Source: Zanthoxylum bungeanum (Eukaryota > Streptophyta > Magnoliopsida > Sapindales > Rutaceae). Taken from it: a stretch of DNA of 64,000 bases. Location of the stretch: positions 16,493 through 80,492 of the forward strand of contig SKCR01036125.1 of the NCBI GenBank assembly GCA_019454045.1. Reading direction: 5' to 3'. Of this stretch, positions 24,370 through 35,809 are shown piece by piece. The notes below the pieces were generated by a model. The model saw nothing but the letters and a program-made list of their open reading frames with translations, made no database searches and was not told where the DNA came from. Position numbers and translations under genes: made by a program. Numbering within the stretch: position 1 is the first letter of the stretch; each line of letters starts with the position of its first letter.

Positions 24370-24696
24370 TTTAATTTTTTTACTGATACTAAGGTATCAT
24401 TAATTACTGACACTAAATTTACTGATACTCTAGTGTCAGTAATATATGCGAAAAACGTCACTTCCGCGAGGTGTTGGTTCGACTCCAGACGACTACGCGT
24501 TTTTTTTTTTTTTTATTTCTTACTGATACTATTGTAATAGTAATTACTGACACTAAAATCACTGATACCATAGTGTCAGTAATTATTGATATTTAAGTGA
24601 AAAACACGGAAATAGGCCCATTTACACGTCGTTTCTGACACTTTTAGCCTAGTGTCACTAACCTTAGTGTCAGTAAAGGCCTTTTTTCTTGTAGTG
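24370..24696 (-). repeat. Right terminal inverted repeat and subterminal repeats of CACTA
   Basis: Copies of TTACTGACACTA and its inverse are followed by the terminus CCTTTTTTCTTGTAGTG, the reverse complement of the left end. The region also has a T-run (24499-24514). Confidence 0.85.
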
Positions 24697-24699
24697 AAT

Positions 24700-26020
24700 G
24701 TATCACTTCAGTCACATGGAGATGATGATCACGCAGGGATATAGAACTGGTACTCTAAATGGTTGCAACCATCGGGATAATATGACATAGTCATGATTAT
24801 CCGATTAAAGAGACTAGTTACTTGTAATCCGATATACGCTTCGTACGGGGCAGACACTATTCTAGCCCTAGGCCTTGCATGTGACATCCGATACTGGATC
24901 GTAATACGTAATACTACGTATACTACGTCTGACATAGATTATATATTCCATTAAGAATATTTCTGGAGAATTGGGTAGGCACGGTGCTTTGCTAGAAGCC
25001 AATCATGTCTCGTAAATCGGTAAAAACGTAGTACGAGGTACGTACGTGTTTGGATAGTCCGACGATCAAATTTACTGCCAACATATCCAGGGATCTCATG
25101 GGTCGCTTCCTGAAGATTCACCGATGACGTATGATTCAAGCATAATTAATCTGGGATTAATTACGGAGAGATTTTATCTAGGATAAAATACTAATTGAAG
25201 AGATAGTACGATTAATTTGGAATTAGTCGATAAAATAATATATTCGATATATTAAACGAAATTAGATTTTGACGCAGAACTAAAATTGGATTTTAATTCG
25301 GGAAAACGAATTATTTTAGAATAAATTCGCGAGCGATATGAATAGTAATTTTGCTTGGCATAATTATTTAATTAAATTTGATTTAATTACGTCACAACGG
25401 AAAATTCGTTAATTCGTAATTAGCGAACCCGAGCCCAGGATGTGTCGCGGGCCCACTCGGATTTTGAATCTAGTGGGGCCCACTTGTCACATCACTTGTC
25501 ACTTTAATTACTTTTTGGTGATGGTTTTGGTGAAGGAATGATGGTAACTTGTATGACACATTTGTGTGTAATGATGGGAATGACTTTTACCAAAATTTTA
25601 GATTTGGTATATCATTTGATTTTTGAAATCAATTAACACAAGTCATTCACTCCTTCACACTCTCTCACTCACGGTTTTAGAAACAAAAATTTACTCTCTC
25701 CATTTTCTTTCCTTCTTTGACCGAAACTATGAGGAAGAAGAAGAAGATTTTTGTTGCAAAAATTTTCTAAGTGCTAGCACACACAATGGATCATTAAAGG
25801 TGATAGGGAAAGCAACCTTTGAGCTTGGAATCACCATTAAAGCTTGGAGCTTGGATTTCATCCCCAAAGGAGGAGCTTGGCTGAAAGTTGGAGGATCAAA
25901 GTTTTGTATTTGACGCATACAATATCTGATCTTTGTAAGTATGATTTCGCCATACTTTACTTTCGTATTCACATGATTTCATTGCTTTATATGATCTTGG
26001 GAATGTCTTAGAGACCAACA
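24700..26020 (+). mobile_element. Copia D 5' LTR, part after the CACTA insertion
   Basis: It resumes GTATCACTTCAGTCACATGG as in the 3' LTR at 42024 onward and ends GAGACCAACA. Together with 18738-19327 it makes a 5' LTR of about 1.9 kb. Its last five bases CAACA are duplicated at 35791-35795 by the insertion of F. Confidence 0.88.
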
Positions 26021-28036
26021 TGTTGGAGATTCTAAGCATCCCAAGATCAACAAACAAGCATGAAACACAAGTGAATACATTCGAGGAAGTCGCGGAATAC
26101 TTACATCGATCGGTTGAGCGACGCTTTGATGAACAAAAACTTTTCTGCTCAGCAGTGGACTGCTCACGGCAGTGTAGTGAATTTCCTCATTTTTTCGGCC
26201 AATGGATCATCTTGAACAAGCTCCAAGCTTCGTCAAACGATTCCCAGCTCATGGGTGGACTTCCCAATCACCTTCGCATGTCTCTCGGAGTGCTAGCTCT
26301 CTTGATTTTTGCCACAAAAATCCACACTTTGCTTCCCATTATTTTCGGTTTTTGCAAACCAGAAACCAGAAAATGCACAGCCCTTTGGGCGTGAGAAAGA
26401 TGAAGAGAATGGAGAGAGAGAAGAGTTAAAATGTGTTAAGTGTTTTGGTAATTCAATTTCTAAAATCATATACCAATTTTTGTTCCAAAAGTCAAGGCAA
26501 TTAATGCCCACAAATGCCAACCACACACATCACTCAATCACATCAATCACAAGTTGTCAAGTCACATCACTCGAAAGTGACAAGTGATTTGACGCTTGAT
26601 GTAAATAATGATTTGACGCTTGATTTGACTTGCGTGCCGTACTCGCATTCGAAATGCGAATGCGCTCGCAAATAATCTCGGGCTCGGGTTCGCTAATTCC
26701 AAATTAATGAATTTTCTGTCGCGACGTAATTAAATGATTACGCCTAGCAAAATCACTATTCACATCACTAACGAATTAATTCTAAATTAACTCGTTCGCC
26801 CGAATTAAAATCTAATTTTAATTCTGCGTCGAAATCTAATTTCTTTTAATATATCAAATATATTAATTTATCGATTAATTCCAAATTAATCGTTCTCTCT
26901 CTTTAAATGATATTTTATACCAGATAAAATATCTCCGCAATTAATCCCAGATTAATTTTCTCTCTCATCTTATTAATCCCAGATTAATTAAAAGTGTGAG
27001 TCATACGTCATCGGTGAATCTTTGGGAAGCGACCCATGAGATCCCCCGGGTATGTTGGCAGTAAATTCGGTCGTCGGACTATCCGAACATGTAAGTACCT
27101 TGTACTACGTTTGTACCGATTTACAAGACAATGTTGGCTTCTAGCAAAGCACCATGCCTACCCAATTCTCCAGAAATATCCTTACAGGAATAAAGGATCT
27201 ATATTAGGCGTAGTATACGTAGTATTGTGTATTTCTGTCCAGTATCGGATGATCACATGCAAGGCCTGGGGCTGGTACAGTGTCTGCCCCGTACGAAGCA
27301 TATATCGGATTACGAGTAACTAGTCTCTTTAAAATCGAATAATCATGACCAAGTCATATTATCCCGACGGTTGCAACCTTTTTAGAGAACCAGTTCTGTA
27401 TCCCTGTGCGATCATCAACTCCATATGACTGGAGTGACACTTCCGTCTTGACATCACACCCAACACACTACGATTCTCAATATTGGCGTACACAGAGCCT
27501 GTTAAAGCCTTGGATGACCGCAACCAAAGTATATTGATTGTCGCAAGTATTAGCGGTGCAAGTCTCAGGTTAAGACCAAATACACCTACCCTGATTTCGG
27601 ACTTCCATAGACACATAGCCATACTAACAATGGAATTCCGAGGGGGTCTATCTAGAGCGAAGCTATTTCTCGTACCATCGGTAAAACACAACCTTCTATT
27701 ACACTTGCATGAGTATCTTATACCCAAATATATGAGAACTATGTCGTTGTGCCCTCACAACGCGCACAAGTGTAATACTAGTTTTTTACGTATTCATCGA
27801 TGTCCAATCTCGATATTACTCTGACTAGGGATATTTAATGATTTATCCTTCGTGGATTGATACTGTCTCATATTATTCTCAATCCAGGAACAAATCACAG
27901 GGACCTCATATCATTTATATCTAGGTGATCTAATCACAAATGATAAGAGTTCAATCTCCTTTGTCACATAGTTAATTTGTACAACAACACCATGATCTGT
28001 ACAAATAGTGACGCTATGGGTTATAATTGTCCAACA
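26021..28036 (-). mobile_element. Copia F 3' LTR
   Basis: Read on the minus strand it begins TGTTGGACAATTATAACC and ends GAATCTCCAACA. It is preceded (28037-28051) by the polypurine tract. The ORFs at 26020-26587 and 27036-27824 have near-identical copies in the other LTR and are LTR sequence, not genes. Confidence 0.9.
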
Positions 28037-28051
28037 ATCTCCCACTTGGCC
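28037..28051 (-). promoter_or_regulatory. Polypurine tract of copia F
   Basis: The minus-strand GGCCAAGTGGGAGAT abuts the LTR start and is identical to the D tract at 41410-41424. Confidence 0.85.
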
Positions 28052-31000
28052 AATAACCAGTCACTCGAGTGTCTTGCACCCGAACTATGTATGGTTGGCT
28101 CAAATTGCTGAGGAAATGCTTTCGTCAGCGGATTTTCATGATTATCGTCTGATGCGATTTATACGATCATCACATCACCACGATGTATGATCCGAACGAA
28201 TCAGATGAATAGTCGAGGTATGTATCTGGATCGTCGATGAGACTATTAATTCTTTAGCCTATGCTGACGCCTAGCTCAGCTATTAACAGAATTATATCTA
28301 ATCTAATTAGATTTATATATCGACCCAGAAGGCTTCTATTGCCGCCTCAGCTTGCAGCAATAACCCACATTTGTTGTTTATACGGTAACAGTATCTTGCT
28401 TGGAAGATTTCCAGTTCACTGTTCCGTTATTCAAACTGTATAGTACCATTTGTGACTTTTAGTCGTCTTTTATAAGTTTAGGAAACTTGCAGTAGTGATC
28501 CCAGTCACTTCAAGTTCTCATTCTCCACAGATTACAGCATCCTTAGTTCTGTAAGATACTAACGGATGTTCTTAATATCAATCCAGTGACTATCACTTGG
28601 ATTGGCCTGTTTGTGTTTCCATATGCTCAAAGCGTATGAGACACCAGGTCGCGTACATTTTTCAATGTACGATTTCTCGGAGAGTTTTATCGAAAGCCAA
28701 GCTTTCACCTATTTTATTATGGGAATATCATTTCCAAGAAATGACATATTATCATATTTGTATAGGACAGCCACTGTCAGTGCGCTCCCACTAACCTCCT
28801 TATATACACAAGAATCATTTCGTTTTGAATTAAATCATAAACCATTATGATTACATCAAAACGATAATTCCTAGAACCTATGCTTGCTTCAATCCAAACA
28901 TGGATTGAATAACCTGCAAACCTTGTTTGCTAGTTATGGTACGAAAAAAACAACAGGATGTTGTAAACATCCTCCAAAAGGTTTCCTTTTCAGGAAAGCA
29001 ATTTTCCCGTAAAGCTGTCATATTTCATAAATGAAGCACGTAGCTTTAGCAAGCATTTCCCAAATGCATTTACCGTGGCAACAGGTAAAAGGTTGAATCG
29101 AAATCAACACAATGTTGATAACAATACCTTTCCGCTAAAAGCCTAGCTTTATACGTTGGTATGTTGCCATCCATGTATGTCTTCCTTGAAGACTTATATA
29201 GTACCAGTAGGCACAATGCCTTGCGGTACATCAACTAGTGTCCAAACATAGTTGATATACATGGATCCATTTCAGATTCTATGGCACTTTGCCATAATAG
29301 GGAGTCGATACCTTGTATTACTTCCTCATACGTAGTCAGTTGGTATACCTCAAAAGATTGACATCTTTACGATGTGAGATCAGAAACCCATACCCCAGGT
29401 TGTCTTCTGACTCTCTCAGACATACGTGGTTCTTGTGTATACGAATATTACTGGTAATAGTTCCATCCTTGATAAACTATTTATGTTCCATTAGGAATCG
29501 GTGCCTGAAACAGTATCACTCCAATTTTCATCGAGTTATACTATCCTCCCACTTACCACTGCATATCGGTATTCCTCTTAGGAAAACCACATGGCGAGCA
29601 ACAATCTAATTATTCTCTTGTGACTTGTATAAGTACTATACTTATGTATCCCTAGGATAACCTACAATTGGCACTTATCCAATTTGGGTTTTAGTTTGGT
29701 ATCATTCAAACATATGCCTAGAATTCCCAAATTATCAGGAATGTGAAACCCGGTTTCTTTCCTGTTCATATCTAATATGAAGTCTGTCAAATAGATTATT
29801 ATGGAACCTTATTCAAAATAAGTTCTGAACTATTTATGCTTATCCGTTGAAGGAAATGGTAGCTCAGAGCGACTCATGATTAACCTTATCATGTCTAACA
29901 AAATTCGGTTACTCTGTTCGGACACACCGTCACTTTGAAGTGTTCCGGGAGGAGTCCTCATTGAAAGAATACTATACTCTTTCAAGTATATTAGAAACTT
30001 ATTGCTTAAGTATTTTCCATTACGGTCTTACCGTGACGGTATAATACTTTAGCCGATCTGTTCGTCTATTTCGTGTCGAAAACTTTAAAAGTTTCCGATT
30101 TGTGTTTCAAAAGAGACACATAACCATAACGCGATGCCACATTCGTAAAGGTCACGAAAAATTCATATCCACATCTAGCCTAGCTAGACATGGGCCCACT
30201 TGCTTCACTATGAACTAGGGCTAACATATATGTGGCACTTACACTTTTACCAAGTAAATGGTGTTTTAGGCACTTTGCCTAATAAACTAGTTTCGTAGAC
30301 TTTATTTGAATGGAATCAAATTAGTCCGAGTACCCACTCTTCAAAAGTGCGGATATACGAGTCTTGTTTAATTGTGTCCCAGACTACAATGCCACAAATT
30401 AGTTTCTTCTGATCAAATCAGTTTGAGCTATTTTTTTGTCATGTTATATATTTGAGATTTATTTATATTCAAAATATAAACTCTGTTATTCACATCTAAT
30501 GTGTATATCTCAATATCATCTTTATATAATGAAACACTTTAGTGTTCTAAAATATAAAGGTTCACCCGCAGCGGGTTAAACACTGATATAGAGATAATGT
30601 ATCTAGTCAAACTAGTTACATTATAACAATTTCCTAATTCAAGTACGTACCCAAAGGTAGTTCCTAAACTTAGGTATCTACGGTCAAAACAGCGAGTTTC
30701 GTCCCGTTTCCGATTCGCAGATAAATCTCAATTGAAGTCAGTATCCTGCTCACAGCAGATTCTGAACATCAATATATATATATTTCACACTAAGTATCTA
30801 AAATCCAATTTTAATACTAGTAATGAACATAATTATGACAAACATATTTGAAGTCAGAGCCTTGCTCGTTCTTCAATTCCTTCATGTCTACTTTGTCCAA
30901 ACGGCAGTCACGCTTCCGCGGTCCCGTTTGCCACAATAAGGCAGATATTTTAGGATATGTCCTTTATCTTCCCAGAAGACTATAATGATTATGCATTTGC

Positions 31001-31750
31001 CCTTTTTCACATTCCAGTAGCCTTTGGCCAAGCCTCAGGTTTCTAGAATATCGAAGTAAAGTGCGCCTTGCGCTACTTGCCTTATTGCAAAGTTTGACTT
31101 TATCTCCTTGAGAATAGTCATTAACTCTCCAAGAGTTATTAATTGCAATTTAGTACTTCTAAGATCTATAAGATCTATGAAGATCCTTCAATTTCTTTAT
31201 CATACTTTAAGGATCTAATCCTTTGTTCTGACAAAGAAATTAAGGAGTCTACTGCGACAAGCTTAATGGATTAAGCACTAAAGTTATCATCACATAAATC
31301 TTCCAAAGATTATGCTCTATTATTTGCTTAACTCCGGGCTTAGGCCTAATATGTTATTTTATCAAATAAAGTAACTTATTAGTTTCCAGGACCATCCTGA
31401 AACTTTCCCAATTTGAAAATTAAACCATTTAAATACATTTTCCCTTGGATTATATTTTAAATCTCAATCTTTCAATTATTTCTTGATTCTAATAGTCCAA
31501 CTATTTAATCAACGATTTATGTACTATTTATTATAATGATTACAATAGTCCAACTATTTAATCAACTATAATTTAATAGATTAAAATCAATTATATTGAT
31601 TACTATAATCCAATTATAAAATCAACTATAAATGAATAGTTTGAATATAGTCCAACTATTTATCAAAAACAACATTTAAATATTAGTCCAACTAACATTT
31701 AATTTATATTTGACGAATGATATTTGTTTGAGCGTGTATGGCAAGTAATT
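28052..31750 (-). pseudogene. Copia F pol/gag, heavily decayed
   Basis: Minus-strand fragments follow the order of D pol in reverse. An RNase H end is seen near 28090-28140 (NPLTKAFPQQFE). An RT piece lies near 28690-28770, where the catalytic YxDD motif is destroyed although the following GNDIP...VKAWLS stretch survives. The integrase core lies near 29870-30230, with PPGT and VSE still visible and the first catalytic region reading HSEASGPMSS. Stops and indels are frequent in all frames and a large part between RT and RNase H is missing. The copy is inactive. Confidence 0.75.
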
Positions 31751-33824
31751 AAACGAATATTGTAAATTCAATTCTTGCCTCCCACTATTTTTCGGTGAGC
31801 CTCCAACCCTCTGTCGAGTACTCGGGAAACCGTGTTTCCTAAGGGGTTAGGATCCCGTTAAATATCACACAATCTTGACTTTGGCCAACAAATTGTATGA
31901 TAATTAACTAGGTAGATCTCTAAGATCGATTGGATCCAATCCAATTCCTAGATCCAGTAGAGGGACATCCAAGTCCGAAACATATATCTTATATATGCCA
32001 ATACATCCAATGTATTACCTAACTTTTTTCCTCTGAATCAACTAAGCCTTGGCTTTGGCACAACAAATTTAGTGATCCCAGTCAAGCGCGACCCATTGAC
32101 CATGGAAAGCTTCGTAATCAATGTCGATGGACAAGAAGTGGTCTTGACTTTGGCCAACAAACCACAACTTAGACAAGACACTGATATGGAACAAAACTCT
32201 CGTGATTCAAACACATCCTCGATGGACAAAGGCCTTGACTTTGGCCAACAAGCCAATGCCAGTCTCGGATTTTGAGTGAGAATCACTCAATGGAAGGAAA
32301 GACGCTTAATATTTTGCGAAGGTTTTTCGAGTGCAAATTGGCAACCAATTTATTATCTTTGTTAATGTCTCATCATCATACACCATTAAACATGCATTCT
32401 AAACACATAATAAAGCGCATATGATAAAATAATAATGATATGCGGATGGATACTTTACACATTGATCCTAGATCAAATCTCTCCATTTTCTCTCTCCCGC
32501 TAGCACAAATATTTCTTCTACCCGTTATACTACACTTCTAAAGAAACCTCATTTACATTGAGGGAATAGGTGAGAAGAGAATACAAAGAATAAGGAGGTA
32601 ATAAGGCTGGACACGCAGGTCCAATTAATAAATCAAATTTATTACGACAATTTCTAAAATTGCCCCACCCATCTAATATCCATCTGATATACATTATTCA
32701 TGCATCGCAACCATGTATTCACACAAGCATGTTATCAATCAATCTAATCAAATTAATTAATGTGATAATTAGTGATCATCCAATGTTCAAACAACGATTT
32801 GATTTTGCTCGAGTCAAACTCGTTTTGCGAATAAGTACTCAAAGTACGAATTCTCGAATTAAATTAAACTACATAATTAAATCCAATTCAATTTGTATTT
32901 AATACTAATTCACTATTTAATTCCAAATTAAATACTACACTTTATTAACGAACTTTTACGACTTAAATTCCAAATTAATCGTTTCGGGTCTCAAAGCCCG
33001 ATTAACGTCCAACGTCAATTTAATTAAAGTCCAATGGGCTTTTAATTAATTTCTTGAGGCGTGGACTTTTGGTCAACTCGGGTTAAATCGAATAACCAGA
33101 GTCCAATCCGGGAGTTACCCCATAAGCCCAGAAATCAATTTATGCCCATTAGGCCCAATTAAACTTTAAAGGTCCATTAAGTCTCATTTGGACTTTATGG
33201 AGGCGGTTTTGGGCCCAATTGGATCCAACCAATTTTGCCTAAACCCAACTTATTACAACTAAGCCCAATAAGCCCAATAACAACATAACAAGCCCAAATC
33301 CAATTTAGGCCCATTAACTAAATTACTAAAATCCAATTTTACAATTTAATTAATCAAAGTGCATTAACATAATTAATCACCCAAATCATTATTTCCAAAA
33401 CACAAATTAGGCTAATTAATCATGCTCATCTACATCAATTAGTGTCCAACACAAATTACTCAAAAATCAAACCCAATCATGCTCATAATGTCTCGGTAAA
33501 GGAAGGATTTTTACATCAAATTCGAATTCAATCCAATTAAATCCAATTCATATTAAATCAACATTCCCAATTGATTTCCAACACATTCAATGATCAAAAA
33601 TCAAAAAACCCAAGACATCAAATTTAGGGCACCATTCGGCCATGCGAATTTTTGGGGCATATTTGTTCCAAATAATTTTTAATCAAATTGATCCAATCAA
33701 TCATCAATTAAAACACATTCAAGCATACTTAATCATCCAATTTCATAATTACATGCTCAAATTCATTTTACCCAAATTTTAACCCCTGAATCAATTTCAT
33801 GCTTTTCCTTGCTCATGATACCAT
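31751..33824 (-). other. Leader of copia F with repeated motif
   Basis: This is the untranslated leader in reverse orientation. Three copies of CTTGACTTTGGCCAACA stand at 31874, 32143 and 32234, spaced as in the D leader. A 67-codon ORF on the plus strand (32072-32275, antisense to the element) has a counterpart in D. At 33811-33824 the primer-binding site appears as the reverse of TGGTATCATGAGC next to the 5' LTR. Confidence 0.7.
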
Positions 33825-35790
33825 TGTTGGAGATTCTAACCATCCCAAGATCAACAAACAAGCATGAAACACAAGTGAATACATTCGAGGAAGTCGCAGA
33901 ATACTTACATCGATCGGTTGAGCGACGCTTTGACGAACAAAAACTTTTCTGCTCGGCAGTGGACTGCTCACGGCAGTGCAATGAATTTCCTCATTTTTTC
34001 GGCCAAAGGATCATCTTGAAAAAGCTCCAAGCTTCGTCAAACGATTCCCGGCTCATGGGTGGACTTCCCTATCACCTTCGCATGTCTCTCGGAGTGCTAG
34101 CTCTCTTGATTTTTGCCACAAAAATCCACACTTTGCTTCCCATTATTTTCGATTTTTGCAAACCAGAAACCAGAAAATGCACAGCCCTTTGGGCTTGAGA
34201 AAGATGAAGAGAATGGAGAGAGAGAAGAGTTAAAATGTGTTAAGTGTTTTGGTAATTCAATTTCTAAAATCATATACCAATTTTGGTTCCAAAAGTCAAG
34301 GCAATTAATGCCCACAAATGCCAACCACACACATCACTCAATCACATCAATCACAAGTTGTCAAGTCACATCACTCAAAGTGAAAAGTGATTTGACGGTT
34401 GATGCGACTAATGATTTGACGCTTGATTTGACTTGCGTGCCGTACTCGCATTCGAAATGCGAATGCGCTCGCAAATAATCTCGGGCTCGGGTTCTGTAAT
34501 TCCAAATTAACAAATTTTCCGTCACGACGTAATTAAATGATTACGCCTAGCGAAATCACTATTCACGTCGCTAACGAATTAATTCTAAATTAACTCCTTC
34601 GCCCGAATTAAAATCTAATTTTAATTCTGCGTCGAAATCCAATTTCTTTTAATATATCAAATATATTAATTTATCGATTAATTCCAAATTAATCGTTCTC
34701 TCTCTTTAAATGATATTTTATCCCAGATAAAATATCTCCGTAATTAATCCAAGATTAATTTTCTCTCTCATCTTATTAATCCCAGATTAATTAAAAGTGT
34801 GAGTTATACGTCATCGGTGAATCTTTGGGAAGCGACCCATGAGATCCCCGGATATGTTGGCAGTAAATTCGGTCGTCGGACTATCCGAACACGTAAGTAC
34901 CTTGTACTACGTTTGTACCGATTTACAAGACAAGGTTGGCTTCTAGTAAAGCATCATGCCTACCCGATTCTCCAGAAATATCCTTACAGGAATAAATGAT
35001 CTATATCAGGCGTAGTATACGTAGTATTGCGTATTTCTGTCCAATATCGAATGATCACATGCAAGGCCTGAGGCTAGTACAGTGTCTGCCCCGTACGAAG
35101 CATATTATCCCGACGTTTGCAACCTTTTTAGAGAACCAGTTCTGTATCACTGCGCGATCATCAACTCCATATGACTGGAGTGACACTTCAGTCTTAACAT
35201 CACACTCAACACACTACGATTCTCAATATACCCAGCATTGGCATACACAGAGCCTGTTAAAGCCCTGGACGACCGCAACCAAAGTATATTGATTGTCGCA
35301 AGTATTAGCGGTGCAAGTCTCAGGTTAAGACCAAATACACCTACCCTGATTTCGGACTTCCATAGACACATAGTCATACTACCAATGGAATTTCGAGGGT
35401 GTCTATCCAGAGCGAAGCTGTTTCCCGTACCATTGGTAAAACACAACCTCCTATTAAACTTGCATGAGTATCATATACCCAAATATATGAGAACTATGCC
35501 GTTGTGCCCTCACAACGCGCACAAGTGTAATACTAGTCTTTTACGTATTCATCGATGTCCAATCTCGATAATACTCTGACTAGGGATATTTAATGATTTA
35601 TCCTTCATGGATTGATATTGTCTCATATCATTCTCAATCCAGGAACAAATCACAGGGACCTCATATCATTTATATATCTAGGTGATCTAATCACAAATGA
35701 TAAGAGTGAAATCTCATTTGTCACATAATTAATTTGTACAACACCATGATCTGTACAAATAGTGACGCTATGGGTCATAATTGTCCAACA
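33825..35790 (-). mobile_element. Copia F 5' LTR
   Basis: Near-identical to 26021-28036. It is adjacent to the reverse primer-binding site (33811-33823), which defines it as the 5' LTR. Compared with its partner it has a deletion of about 60 bp around 35105. The ORFs at 33809-34478, 34799-35292 and 35238-35579 are LTR sequence. Confidence 0.9.
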
Positions 35791-35796
35791 CAACAA

Positions 35797-35809
35797 TGGT
35801 ATCAGAGCC
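35797..35809 (+). promoter_or_regulatory. Primer-binding site of copia D
   Basis: TGGTATCAGAGCC is a perfect copy of the plant copia site for initiator tRNA-Met. It is now 9.8 kb from its LTR because F sits in between. Confidence 0.9.

Larger units (their letters stand above)
19328..24696. mobile_element. Pack-CACTA transposon carrying gene fragments, TSD AAT
   Basis: The termini are CACTACAAGAAAAAAGGC and its reverse complement (24679-24696). They are flanked by AAT (19325-19327 and 24697-24699), the 3-bp duplication typical of CACTA/En-Spm. The intact D LTR at about 42017-42027 shows the empty site. Both subterminal regions hold many direct and inverted copies of ACTGACACTA-like words, the expected transposase binding sites. 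No TNP2-like transposase reading frame is seen, so the element is non-autonomous. The interior contains pieces of GAR1 and a second small gene on the minus strand, so it is a gene-capturing (Pack-type) element. Confidence 0.9.
26021..35790 (-). mobile_element. Copia element F, reverse-oriented, TSD CAACA
   Basis: Both LTRs are present in reverse orientation: 26021-28036 (3' LTR) and 33825-35790 (5' LTR). CAACA flanks on both sides (26016-26020, 35791-35795). It inserted exactly between the D LTR end and the D primer site. Its LTRs are related to those of D and of the solo LTR at 8213. The internal region (28037-33824) is decayed, with only fragments of pol legible. In the first ~205 bp compared, the two LTRs differ at about eight positions by eye. 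The right LTR lacks about 60 bp near 35105, where the left one has 27300-27360. Confidence 0.92.

Noticed and set aside
26020..26587. Overlapping ORFs of 75-124 codons, repeated almost identically at 33809-34478
   Set aside because: Both copies lie at the same position in the two LTRs of element F; their similarity is explained by LTR duplication, not by gene conservation.
27359..27824. ORFs of 113-122 codons on both strands, also found near 35147-35579 and 19112-19397
   Set aside because: The same LTR sequence of the D/F family read in different copies and orientations; no domain.
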